A DNA stretch of 64,000 nt, taken from Carboxylicivirga fragile (lineage in GTDB: Bacteria > Bacteroidota > Bacteroidia > Bacteroidales > Marinilabiliaceae). Shown in pieces: positions 33,696 to 41,976 of this stretch. The position numbers and the translations under genes were made by a program. Location of the stretch: assembly GCA_025499625.1 (NCBI GenBank), contig JAFMVD010000004.1:83421-147420 (forward strand), in the 5' to 3' direction. The notes under the pieces are model-generated. The model searched no databases. It was not told where the DNA came from and worked only from the letters and a program-made list of their open reading frames with translations. Within the stretch, counting starts at the first letter, position 1. Each line of letters begins with the position of its first letter.

Positions 33696-35237
33696 ATGGG
33701 GAGTTCAGTTAGTAGGTTGGCAAGGTTTTACAAAAAGCTTCACAAATGGCCAGGGTTAATTATTTCAATACTGTTATTGTATTATAGTGTTACAGGTATC
33801 TTTATGAATCACAGAGAGTTTTTCTCTGGCTGTGATGTAGCGAGAACTGTACTACCTGAAAATTTTCAATATAGCAATTGGAACAATAGTGCTATTAAGG
33901 GAAACCTGATTATAAGTAATGATAGTGTTTTAGTTTATGGTAACATTGGTATTTGGAAAACAGATTCTACATTAAAAAATTACCATTCATTTAATGATGG
34001 TTTTCCCCAAGGAATGGATAACCGCAAGATTTTTGACGTTCACCGTTCCAAGGATGGAAATTTATATGCAGCTACTCATTTTGGTCTATTTGCCTACAAT
34101 ATAGAACAAGCTGAATGGAAGAAATTTCAGATAGATGTTGATATTAAACGATTTGTTGCCATTGAAAGCATTGGCGATACAATTTATGCCATGAACCGCT
34201 CTTATATGTTTAAGGGAGAGTCAAAAGGAAGCGAAACCACATTTCAGAAAGTTGAATTAGAAAAGCCGGATAACTTTGTAAATGAAGTAAGTCTGTTTCA
34301 AACCATTTGGCAAATTCATTCAGGAGAAATATTAGGATTGCCAGGCAAGCTATTTGTTGATTTATTGGGTATTGTCACCTTTTTTCTTTCGATAACAGGT
34401 ATTGTTTATTTCTTTTTCCCAGGATGGATAAAAAAGCGCAAACAGAAATCCAAAGAAAGAACTCGAATAATTAAAATAAACCGATGGTCGTTAAAGTGGC
34501 ATAATCATATTGGGGCATGGACTTTTGTAGGGTTAATAATTCTGTTTTTTACAGGTATGTTTCTTCGCCCTCCTTTGCTAATAGCTATTGCCAATGCAAG
34601 AGTAGCACCTATTAAATATTCACATCTCGACCAAGCAAATCCGTGGTACGATAAACTAAGAGACTTACTGTACGATGAAGATAAAAACACTTTCTTACTT
34701 TCAACATCCGAAGGAATGTATTACATGCAAATAGAAGAAACGAAGCCCATTCCATTTGAAATTCAACCGCCAATAAGTGTGATGGGTATAAACACCCTAA
34801 AGCCTTATTCTAAAGGAGTATATATGATTGGCTCATTTAGTGGTTTGTTTCTTTGGCATCCATCCCATCCTGAAATATACAACTATGCTCAATCAAAGGT
34901 CTATCAGGGTAATGCTTCGGGTCGTCCTATTGGCGATTTTAAAATTACCGGACATATAAGCGATACCGATGGCAATCAACATATGGTTGATTATGACAAA
35001 GGAATAATTCCCCTACATCACAACAATCAGTTTCCTGAAATGCCTAAGAACATCCTCGATGAATCTAAAATGTCACTATGGAACTTATCGCTTGAAATAC
35101 ATACCGGACGTTTTTTTCAAAACCTTATAGGTAGCTTTTATATTCTAATTGTTCCCTTGTCTGGATTGGTTGGTATTATGGTGGTTTTGAGTGGTTATTT
35201 GCTGTGGAGAAAACGCTATAGAAAGAAAAATAGCTAA
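33696..35237 (+). CDS. PepSY-associated transmembrane protein
   Basis: A 513-residue membrane protein of the PepSY/iron-regulated type. It starts with YKKLHKWPGLIISILLLYYS (TM1, about 18-37) and has further helices near 215-245 (LLGIVTFFLSITGIVYFFF), 275-295 (WTFVGLIILFFTGMFL) and 470-495 (FYILIVPLSGLVGIMVVLSG). His residues at helix ends (KLHKW, RWSLKWHNHIG, EIHTGR) are typical of heme-binding or ferric-reductase-like members. Two large periplasmic segments contain propeller-like repeats (GIWKTD, GLFLWHP). Probably a transmembrane electron-transfer protein, working with the ferredoxin encoded just upstream. Confidence 0.75.
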   Translation: MGSSVSRLARFYKKLHKWPGLIISILLLYYSVTGIFMNHREFFSGCDVARTVLPENFQYSNWNNSAIKGNLIISNDSVLVYGNIGIWKTDSTLKNYHSFNDGFPQGMDNRKIFDVHRSKDGNLYAATHFGLFAYNIEQAEWKKFQIDVDIKRFVAIESIGDTIYAMNRSYMFKGESKGSETTFQKVELEKPDNFVNEVSLFQTIWQIHSGEILGLPGKLFVDLLGIVTFFLSITGIVYFFFPGWIKKRKQKSKERTRIIKINRWSLKWHNHIGAWTFVGLIILFFTGMFLRPPLLIAIANARVAPIKYSHLDQANPWYDKLRDLLYDEDKNTFLLSTSEGMYYMQIEETKPIPFEIQPPISVMGINTLKPYSKGVYMIGSFSGLFLWHPSHPEIYNYAQSKVYQGNASGRPIGDFKITGHISDTDGNQHMVDYDKGIIPLHHNNQFPEMPKNILDESKMSLWNLSLEIHTGRFFQNLIGSFYILIVPLSGLVGIMVVLSGYLLWRKRYRKKNS

Positions 35238-35276
35238 TAGATATTTTGTAAATTGTATAAAATTCAAAAATAAAAT

Positions 35277-35453
35277 ATGGAAGCAAAAGAACAAGTATTA
35301 GAAGCCATGAAAAAAGATGGTACACCTTTAAATGCTGGGAAAATTGTAGAATTAACCGGGCTTGACCGTAAAGTTGTTGATAAAGCAATGGCTCAATTAA
35401 AGAAAGAGGAGACTATTGTTTCTCCTAAAAGATGTTTTTGGATAGCAAAATAA
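35277..35453 (+). CDS. Small winged-helix protein (58 residues)
   Basis: A short gene starting at ATG 35277 and ending TAA 35451-35453. It encodes a compact [41 protein letters not shown] and a wing [14 protein letters not shown]. It resembles the MarR/transcription-regulator-like mini winged helix found next to DUF438 and cupin genes in anaerobes. Its single Cys sits in the wing. It is 39 bases after the PepSY gene and 18 before the cupin gene, so part of the operon. Probably DNA-binding; the target is unknown. Confidence 0.7.
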   Translation: MEAKEQVLEAMKKDGTPLNAGKIVELTGLDRKVVDKAMAQLKKEETIVSPKRCFWIAK

Positions 35454-35471
35454 TTAGTAAAAATAGAAGTT

Positions 35472-35810
35472 ATGATTTCAAGAAATTACAAAACAGAACC
35501 TCTAAAGGAAAATCCACATAAAGTGGAAGTAAGACAAATGTATAATGATGAATCAGCTCAAATTATGCACATTACTTTAAAACCCGGAGAAACGTTAAAG
35601 CCCCACAAAACGCCTGTTGATGTGGTGTTTTATATATTGGAAGGAACGCCTACTGTTCTTGTTGGAGAAGAAACACAAGTATTTGAAAAAGATACATTAA
35701 TTGAAAGTCCAGCTGATATTGTACATTGTTTAAGTAACGAAAGTGCTGCCGATGCTCGAATATTGGTAACAAAAGCACCAAGACCTGTTAATAAAACAAG
35801 ACTATTGTAA
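35472..35810 (+). CDS. Cupin-domain protein
   Basis: A 112-residue single cupin barrel. Motif 1 is LKPGETLKPHKTPVDVVFYILEG, with His and Glu metal ligands, and motif 2 is ESPADIVHCLSNES with a His. Such small cupins bind Fe, Mn or Zn and act as sensors or dioxygenases. No substrate can be given. It stands between the small winged-helix gene and a DUF438 gene in the NO island and may be a metal sensor there. Confidence 0.8.
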   Translation: MISRNYKTEPLKENPHKVEVRQMYNDESAQIMHITLKPGETLKPHKTPVDVVFYILEGTPTVLVGEETQVFEKDTLIESPADIVHCLSNESAADARILVTKAPRPVNKTRLL

Positions 35811-35829
35811 ATTAAAAAACCATTTAGTT

Positions 35830-37074
35830 ATGAGCGAATTATTGAATAACTCAAAATATAGAAAGGATAAGTTAAAAGAACTTATTCTTAAACTGCACGA
35901 TGGCGAATCTGCGGAAGAAGTGAGAAAGCAACTTATAGAATCTTTAAAGAATATTCCTTACGGAGAGGTTGTCGAAGTAGAACAGGAATTAATTCAAGAA
36001 GGGCTACCCGAATCAGAAGTATTGAAACTTTGTGATATTCATGGTTCGGTACTTGAGGGAAATGTTGATGTTAGTGGTGCTAAAGATATACCCGAAGGTC
36101 ATCCTGTTGATGTTTTTAAGAAGGAAAATGCAGAACTTAAAAAGGTTGCTGAAAAAGCAAAAGGACTACTGCAAGCCCTTAGTCAAGTTGGTAAAGGTGA
36201 GTATGAAAAATATCTATTCGCTTTGCAAGGATTATTTAATGAATTAATGGACGTTGACAAACACTATCAACGAAAAGAGTATTTAGTTTTTCCATATTTA
36301 GAGAAAAATGAAATTACTGGTCCACCTAAAGTAATGTGGGGGAAGCACGATGAGATAAGGGAGCAATTAAAAGGTTGTATTGAAATTCTAAAAACACCTG
36401 AATTAAAAGCCGAAGATTTAGAAGAATCGCTTGAACTATTATTCTATCCTGCCATACAAGGCTTGGTTGATATGGTACAAAAGGAAGAAGAAATTCTTTT
36501 TCCGATGGCAATGGATTTGCTAACGGTTGAAGATTGGTGGAACATTGACAAGCAAACGCTTGAATTTGGTTTTACGCTCTACGACCCTCAAGTAGAATGG
36601 AAACCTGAAGGGATGTCAGAGGATAGTGGAGAAACCACCGTTTCTGGCGATGGCAATATTCAACTTCCATCGGGTAGTTTTACGGCTAAAGAAATTATGG
36701 CTATCCTAAATACAATTCCTGCCGATATGACCTTTGTTGATAAGGATGATAAGGTAAAGTATTTCACCCAGGGTAAAGAGCGCATTTTTGCCCGAAGTCG
36801 TTCTATAATTAACCGTGATGTTCGCTTGTGCCATCCACCGGGAAGTACCCATATTGTTGAGAAAATTGTTGAAGACTTTAAATCAGGGAAAGCTTCTCAT
36901 GCTCCGTTCTGGATTCAGATGAAGGGCAAATTTGTCAAGATAGAATACTTTGCCTTACGTGATGAGAATGGCGAGTATTTGGGAACGTTGGAGTATTCTC
37001 AAGACCTTACTGAGAATAGAGCATTAGAGGGAGAACAACGTATTTTATCTTATGGACAAGCAAAAGACGAGTAA
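35830..37074 (+). CDS. DUF438 protein with hemerythrin and PAS domains
   Basis: A 414-residue cytoplasmic protein of the DUF438 type. The DUF438 helical domain is at about 10-85 (ending LCDIHGSVL, a possible metal ligand site). A hemerythrin bundle spans about 95-235 (HYQRKEYLVFPYLE, WGKHDEIREQL, VQKEEEILFPMAMDLL). A PAS domain spans about 285-405 (ILNTIPADMTFVDKDDKV, then RDVRLCHPPGS). Such proteins occur with DUF1858 proteins in anaerobes and are thought to sense or bind O2/NO through di-iron. It is followed after one base by the DUF1858 gene. Confidence 0.87.
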   Translation: MSELLNNSKYRKDKLKELILKLHDGESAEEVRKQLIESLKNIPYGEVVEVEQELIQEGLPESEVLKLCDIHGSVLEGNVDVSGAKDIPEGHPVDVFKKENAELKKVAEKAKGLLQALSQVGKGEYEKYLFALQGLFNELMDVDKHYQRKEYLVFPYLEKNEITGPPKVMWGKHDEIREQLKGCIEILKTPELKAEDLEESLELLFYPAIQGLVDMVQKEEEILFPMAMDLLTVEDWWNIDKQTLEFGFTLYDPQVEWKPEGMSEDSGETTVSGDGNIQLPSGSFTAKEIMAILNTIPADMTFVDKDDKVKYFTQGKERIFARSRSIINRDVRLCHPPGSTHIVEKIVEDFKSGKASHAPFWIQMKGKFVKIEYFALRDENGEYLGTLEYSQDLTENRALEGEQRILSYGQAKDE

Positions 37075-37075
37075 C

Positions 37076-37594
37076 ATGGAAAAACTAATAATAACACCAA
37101 AAACAAAAATATTCGACTTGCTTGAAGCATACCCACAGCTTGAAGATGTCTTAATAGCTGCTGCACCACCATTTAAAAAACTTAGAAATCCTGTACTAAG
37201 AAAGACAGTTGCTAAAATTACAAGCTTATCGCAAGCTGCAACAATTGGCGGTTTAAAGGTAGAAGAGCTAATTAATAAACTTCGTTCGGAAGTTGGGCAA
37301 ACAGCTAGTAATGATATTGCGGTGGAGAATGGCAATTATGTTACCGAAAAGCCTGATTGGTTCATTGCTGATGATGTTGCAGAAACTATTGATATACGAG
37401 AAATGCTTAATGCTGGAGAGCAACCTGTACATGAAGTGCTTTCTGCTGTAAAGAAACTTGGTGGTAATAAAATACTTAAAGTGATTGCACCGTTTATCCC
37501 AGCTCCCTTGATTGATAAAGCTTTAAGTTTAGAATATAAGCATTGGCTTGATAAAAAAGGGGAAGAAGAATATTGGGTTTATTTTAAAGAATAG
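37076..37594 (+). CDS. DUF1858 plus DUF2249 protein
   Basis: A 172-residue protein. The DUF1858 domain (residues 1-65: IITPKTKIFDLLEAYPQLED, AAPPFKKLRNPVLRKTV) is followed by a DUF2249-like domain (about 105-172: IDIREMLNAGEQPVHEVLSA, ending EYWVYFKE). Start taken at ATG 37076, one base after the DUF438 stop; an upstream in-frame start at 37052 would overlap. DUF1858/DUF2249 proteins accompany hemerythrin and NO-related genes, but their chemistry is unknown. The conserved AAPPF-x-K motif might bind a cofactor. Confidence 0.85.
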   Translation: MEKLIITPKTKIFDLLEAYPQLEDVLIAAAPPFKKLRNPVLRKTVAKITSLSQAATIGGLKVEELINKLRSEVGQTASNDIAVENGNYVTEKPDWFIADDVAETIDIREMLNAGEQPVHEVLSAVKKLGGNKILKVIAPFIPAPLIDKALSLEYKHWLDKKGEEEYWVYFKE

Positions 37595-37602
37595 TATGTA
37601 AG

Positions 37603-38793
37603 ATGTCAGAATTTACGAATACAAAACAAAAACGACTTGCAAAGTTAAAAGAGGTGTCTAGCCTTATTTTAAAAACAGGGAATGCCAAGTCATTTATTGA
37701 TGTCAATAAAGATTTTATTCCTACCGTTATTCCAACAGATTTTATTGAACTGTTTGATGAGATAATCAATGAAGGCAATAAAATGGAGGAGGTAAAAGTC
37801 TTGACCAATAAAGTGTTGAATGTGTTTTATGAACCCATTCGGGATTATAAGCGAATTGAACCTGAACCCGATTCATTTTTAGGTGTGTTAGAACAGAATA
37901 ACCACGAAATGGAGTTGGTTTTAAATGAAATTCGTCCTGTTTTTAAAGCCTTTGTAAAAGATACCGACAATAAGGATTTAAGAAATGAGTTGGCGGAAAC
38001 CTTAAAGTAACTTGAAGTATTTGTAAAGCATTATACCATTAAAGAAAATGTGTTATTCCCAATTATAGAGAAGACTTGGGAGGAATATCGCTGTCTTCAA
38101 ATAATGTGGTCGTTTCAGGATGATATACGCAGGAACTTAAAGACTGTGATTGCTCAACTTACAACAGAAGAACTCGATATTAAGCTCTTCAATAAATGTA
38201 TTGGCGACATTTTCTTCAATATGTTGGCTATTAAGTTTCGTGAAGAAAGAATTCTTTTCCCATTTATTGTAGAAACAATTACAGAGAAGCAATTAGAAAC
38301 GATGAATAGGGAAGGTTTTGAGCTTGGCTATCCATATATTCAACCTGTGCTTACAGAAAGTAAAAAATTAGAATCAGGTATTGATGGAAACCTGATTAAT
38401 CTTGGAACAGGAAGTGTAAGTATTGAGCAAATCAAGCTTATTTTTAATCACTTGCCTGTGGATATAACCTTTGTTGATGAGAATAATAAAGTTTGTTTTT
38501 TTTCAACACCACCCAAACGAATTTTTCCCCGTACCACAGCGATTATTGGAAGAGACGTGAGCAATTGTCATCCGCCTGAAAGCGTACATGTGGTAGAGCA
38601 AATTGTTGAATCGTTTAAAACCGGAGAAAAAGACCAGGCTGATTTTTGGATAAAAATGAGAGGGGAGTATATTCTCATTCAATATTTTGCAGTTCGAGAT
38701 GAACAGAAAAATTTCAGAGGCGTAATAGAAGTATCACAAGAAATTTCAGCAATAAAAGCCTTGGAAGGCGAAAAGAGACTACTGGATTGGTAA
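37603..38793 (+). pseudogene. Second DUF438/hemerythrin-PAS protein, interrupted by an in-frame stop
   Basis: One frame from 37603 to 38793 would encode about 396 residues but is broken by TAA at 38008-38010. Before it: helical DUF438-like part and the start of the hemerythrin bundle (LEQNNHEMELVLNEI). After it, in the same frame: LEVFVKHYTIKENVLFPIIE, the second pair of ligands, then REERILFPFI and a PAS domain with RDVSNCHPPES. The continuity of homology across the stop shows a nonsense change (probably from GAA or AAA). Both fragments separately lack a complete di-iron site. It is a paralogue of the gene at 35830. Restart at GTG 38050 is possible. Confidence 0.8.
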
Positions 38794-38879
38794 TTTAGAG
38801 TTTGCGTGATTAGTAATAATCTAATCTTTTCTTAGTTTCCTCTAGTAATTAATTCTTTATTTGAGGGTAGCTGTCCATA

Positions 38880-38950
38880 TATTTTTTTAAAATTATCGAT
38901 GCCAGATGGTGAGGTGAAAATTATCGTTTTAAAATTATCGAGATATTGAT
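38880..38950. repeat. Triple AAAATTATCG repeat
   Basis: AAAATTATCG occurs three times within about 60 bases (two as TTAAAATTATCGA), in the gene-free stretch 38794-39225. No function is evident; possibly regulator binding sites. The rest of the gap holds the terminator at 38994-39013 and no gene. Confidence 0.4.
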
Positions 38951-38987
38951 TTTCTAAAGTGTCGGTTTAATGGTCATACTGAATTAA

Positions 38988-39013
38988 TAAAAAAGGGGTG
39001 TCGCTACACCCCT
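38988..39013 (-). terminator. Terminator hairpin, minus strand
   Basis: AGGGGTG (38994-39000), loop TCGCTA, CACCCCT (39007-39013). Read on the minus strand the stem is followed by T6. It probably ends transcripts from the DUF2179 gene, 210 bases away, and protects the plus-strand island. Confidence 0.65.
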
Positions 39014-39225
39014 AAAACACCTAAATAAACGAGCGTAAAGCATTAATAGCTATCCATTTAAAAAAATGTTTTAAATACTCTTCACAGTATATTACCTACA
39101 TAGAGGTGTCACGAATATCGCAATGTTTCTTGTTATCACAGTTTATCCTTAGTCCCAAAACTGCTTCTAAGTATTTTTGATTTTATAGGCATTTTTTGTT
39201 AATATAATTATATTAATTTAACCAT

Positions 39226-39786
39226 TTACTTTTTTACTAAATCACGTTTATGCTTTATGGGAGTAGGGTTATAGAACACTTTTTTATTGACAAACCTTAC
39301 ATCTTCAATAGTGTATAAAGCATTTGAATTATGTTCGCGTATAATTTTAACTGCTTTAGCAATTTTTTTGCGGTCTACAATAATATATACTACACCAACA
39401 GCACCCTTTACACCCTCTGCATTTATAAATGTAACACCATATCCTTCGTCTTTTAAATTATTTACTAAATCGTGAGCATCACGTTTAGTAATTACCCTAA
39501 TTAATTCATGCCCTAATGCCAGGTGTTGTTCTATTTTCATTCCAATGTAGTTTCCAGCTGCAAATCCGCCAGCATAGGCAATGTAACACACCCAATTGTC
39601 AAGGTTATCAATAATTTCACTAATGGCTAAAATCCAAATTAACACCTCAAAAAAGCCTAATAAGGGTGCCCAATTTCTATATCCTTTAGCTACTAAAATT
39701 ATTCGAACTGTTCCTAAGCTAACATCAGCAATTCGTGCAATAAATATTAACAGAGGTAAGATGATAAATACGTAATAGTCAAACAT
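39226..39786 (-). CDS. DUF2179/DUF5698 membrane protein
   Basis: A 186-residue protein with three transmembrane helices (residues 5-25, 38-58, 68-88: IILPLLIFIARIADVSLGTV, FFEVLIWILAISEII) and a cytoplasmic DUF2179 domain (ELIRVITKRDAHDLVNNLKD...GAVGVVYIIVDRKK). This is the UPF0316 family. DUF2179 domains are thought to bind small ligands. It is the last gene of a minus-strand group (small ORF, two Rnk-like genes). Confidence 0.85.
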   Translation of the reverse strand: MFDYYVFIILPLLIFIARIADVSLGTVRIILVAKGYRNWAPLLGFFEVLIWILAISEIIDNLDNWVCYIAYAGGFAAGNYIGMKIEQHLALGHELIRVITKRDAHDLVNNLKDEGYGVTFINAEGVKGAVGVVYIIVDRKKIAKAVKIIREHNSNALYTIEDVRFVNKKVFYNPTPIKHKRDLVKK

Positions 39787-39830
39787 TTTAATTAAAAGTT
39801 ATGCTGTGTATATTAATGTGTTATGTTTTT

Positions 39831-40004
39831 TTATTGCACAATATGTGCTTGCTGCTGCCACGGAACAATAAATGAATAACTATTGTGGTCTGTTTTTTTG
39901 TTTTCGGTAGTTTGATTATAAGGATTACTGCGCTGTTTCATTGAAAATTTTTCATTGCTTATCGGATTGAATGAAGTCTTTGTTTTTTTAATTTTTGTTT
40001 CCAT
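39831..40004 (-). CDS. Small hypothetical protein (57 residues)
   Basis: A short basic protein starting METKIKKTKTSFNPIS and ending VPWQQQAHIVQ. No domain recognised, no membrane segment. It lies 44 bases upstream of the DUF2179 gene and 68 bases downstream of a Rnk-like gene, both in the same direction, with no other gene in that gap. Coding status is uncertain. Confidence 0.35.
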   Translation of the reverse strand: METKIKKTKTSFNPISNEKFSMKQRSNPYNQTTENKKTDHNSYSFIVPWQQQAHIVQ

Positions 40005-40072
40005 CTTAACATGTTTTTAAAATCTATTAGATCTATATGTTTTTGGATTAGAATTATTGATTTATTAATATA

Positions 40073-40486
40073 TTACACCGAATATGCTTTACTTGCCTCA
40101 GGCTGATATTCAACACTTATTATCTTTATGGTTACTATGCCTTTAGGTGCTTCAAACTTAACTGAGTCACCTATTTTGTATCCTAACAAAGCACTACCAA
40201 GTGGAGAAAAGACGGAAACAAAGCCCTTGGAGAAATCAGCTTCTTTTGGGTAAACAATCTTTACGGTCATAGGTCTTTTTGTTTCCATGTTTTTAACCAG
40301 AACAATAGAATTCATTGTTACATATTCAGGTTCAATAAAATGAGAATCTACCTTTTCAGCTCTTCTAATTTCGCGTGCTAATGCATTTAAATTATTTAAT
40401 TCAACATCCTTTATATTACGAGCAGCCCCAACTAAATTGCTTAATCGTTCGTAGTCGAGTTCTGTTATTTTAATTTTTTTTTCCAT
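40073..40486 (-). CDS. Rnk/GreA-B C-terminal-like protein
   Basis: A 137-residue protein with an N-terminal helical hairpin (KITELDYERLSNLVG...LNALAREIRRAEKV) and a C-terminal FKBP-like GreA/GreB domain (MTVKIVYPKEAD, VSVFSPLGSALLGYKIGDSV). This is the layout of Rnk, which binds RNA polymerase in its secondary channel region. Some Rnk-like proteins alter transcription under stress. It is one of a tandem pair with the gene at 40562; the two share the core SPLGSALLGYKIGDxV versus SLLGLACIGAKEHDFI, so they are old paralogues. Confidence 0.8.
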   Translation of the reverse strand: MEKKIKITELDYERLSNLVGAARNIKDVELNNLNALAREIRRAEKVDSHFIEPEYVTMNSIVLVKNMETKRPMTVKIVYPKEADFSKGFVSVFSPLGSALLGYKIGDSVKFEAPKGIVTIKIISVEYQPEASKAYSV

Positions 40487-40561
40487 GATTGTATTTTTTA
40501 CTTCTTATTTAGCTTTCGATAATAATTATGATGGCTAGTGAGAATCCTATTTATTAAATTG

Positions 40562-41011
40562 CTATAGATTAAATTTCTTTTCTTTTTCAGGTTGAAATAC
40601 TATTTCTTCAATTAGTAACTTGTGCTTAGTCCCAGAATAATTTACATAAATAAAGTCGTGCTCTTTAGCTCCAATACATGCTAAACCTAAAAGGCTATAG
40701 ACAGAGATGTCATGCTTTTCATAAATGTTTTGAGGCAAGACAATTTTAACTAGTTGTTTCTGATCATTTTCATTAGAAAGAATAATTTCAGAATTTAAGG
40801 TAACATAGTTTTGTGGTATTCTTTGAGGTTTATATTTTTTACTATTTGCTGCATATAAGTATAACTTGTGCAAGCTCTCCGGCAACACATGTGCCTTTCC
40901 AATATCTTCTCCTACTAGGTTCATTATCCTGAAGTAATCCTTATCTGTAATTGCTTTTCGATTTGTAGAAAAAGACTTTTCATTTTGGTGATTAACTTTT
41001 TTTGTGTCCAT
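40562..41011 (-). CDS. Rnk/GreA-B-like protein, paralogue
   Basis: A 149-residue protein of the same layout: an N-terminal hairpin (ITDKDYFRIMNLVGEDIG) and a C-terminal GreA/B domain (KQLVKIVLPQNIYEKHDIS, VYSLLGLACIGAKEHDFI). The GD-turn normally seen as G-x-x-x-GD is replaced by GAKEHD, so the ligand surface differs from its neighbour. It has an additional basic N-terminal 20 residues. Probably an RNA polymerase-associated factor; role inferred from the family. Confidence 0.75.
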   Translation of the reverse strand: MDTKKVNHQNEKSFSTNRKAITDKDYFRIMNLVGEDIGKAHVLPESLHKLYLYAANSKKYKPQRIPQNYVTLNSEIILSNENDQKQLVKIVLPQNIYEKHDISVYSLLGLACIGAKEHDFIYVNYSGTKHKLLIEEIVFQPEKEKKFNL

Positions 41012-41153
41012 GTCATAATCTTTTAAAATTAAACTAAATAGACCTGTAGAGTCGGTTGCGATAATATAAATATCGTATCCGATCTAAAGTTACTGAAGTT
41101 TTATAATATTACCATTACAAAATGCTAAATAAGTATTGTTTTCAAACCTAAAT

Positions 41154-41858
41154 CTAGTCTTCTAATTCTTTAATTATATTAGCCTCGCTTTTAATGTTGT
41201 CCCATACTTTAATAATTAAGTCTGATAAATAATTATCACCGTACTCCAGCAGTACTTTCTTTTGTATGGTTGCGAGTTGAAATTTTAGATTATAGGGAAT
41301 TTCGCCAAACACTTTTGTTTGATTTACGCCTACCTCCTGACTGAAATTTTCAAGGGAAAAGTTTACACCTTCTGTTTTAGTTAACAAAATTCCAAACCTA
41401 TTATAAGAACACTTTTCAAGAATTTCTTTAAGAGCCAACTTAGTGTCAAACGTATAATCGCCAAAAAATACAACATAACTAGATGTTGCAATTATTTCAT
41501 ACAGAGAATAATCCTTATGTCGGTATGGGTAATTAACTATTCGGTATTTGATATTTGCTAATGTGGAACTATCCTTTATTTGGTCAGTTTTAAGTGTTTC
41601 ATATATTTTTTTAATGGCTACATGTTCGTAAGCGTTTGAAAAAAGAAGGTTGTTAAAGCGGGTTGTACTATACTTTACAGTAGGCTTATTGGAGTTGTCA
41701 TTATGAAAATTTCTTTCACCATTTAGCACTTCATATACGATTGAGTTAAAGTCAAAATCTAAAATCGCCATTTTACTCTTCTCAATCATTGCAAATGACG
41801 AGATGAAATGACCAATGCCAGTTCCAGTAGTAAGCGGGATAAGAGTAATGGTTTTCAT
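41154..41858 (-). CDS. Degenerate ParA/MinD-like protein
   Basis: A 234-residue protein that looks like a MinD/ParA P-loop protein with a ruined nucleotide site. It begins with a beta strand TITLIPL and then TTGTGIGHFISSFA where a deviant Walker A (KGGxGKS) would be; both Lys are missing (Gly-Thr-Gly-Ile-Gly-His). MAILDFDFNS and VVFFGDYTFD correspond to the following strands. If the fold is right, it binds no ATP in the usual way and may be a regulator or scaffold. It is divergent from the MarR gene at 41977, sharing the palindrome 41907-41926. Confidence 0.5.
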   Translation of the reverse strand: MKTITLIPLTTGTGIGHFISSFAMIEKSKMAILDFDFNSIVYEVLNGERNFHNDNSNKPTVKYSTTRFNNLLFSNAYEHVAIKKIYETLKTDQIKDSSTLANIKYRIVNYPYRHKDYSLYEIIATSSYVVFFGDYTFDTKLALKEILEKCSYNRFGILLTKTEGVNFSLENFSQEVGVNQTKVFGEIPYNLKFQLATIQKKVLLEYGDNYLSDLIIKVWDNIKSEANIIKELED

Positions 41859-41879
41859 GCCTTTTCAATTTTTTAACGT

Positions 41880-41926
41880 TATATTTGTCGCATCAAATAG
41901 TGTGCCATATATCGCTATAGATATAT
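41880..41926 (+). promoter_or_regulatory. Promoter and palindromic operator between ParA-like and MarR genes
   Basis: TATATTTG (41880-41887) fits the -7 consensus for the MarR gene. Just downstream ATATATC (41907-41913), GCTATA, GATATAT (41920-41926) form a perfect 7-base inverted repeat. MarR regulators often bind such palindromes in their own promoter. Autoregulation is inferred. Confidence 0.45.
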
Positions 41927-41976
41927 AATATGTCGAAATCGTTATAAAAAATAAAAGTCAGAAAAAAATGTGTTGA

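Noticed and set aside
13841..38010. Stop-codon recoding in this organism
   Set aside because: TAA and TAG end most intact genes in the window at normal positions, so reassignment is not possible; damage or errors are simpler.
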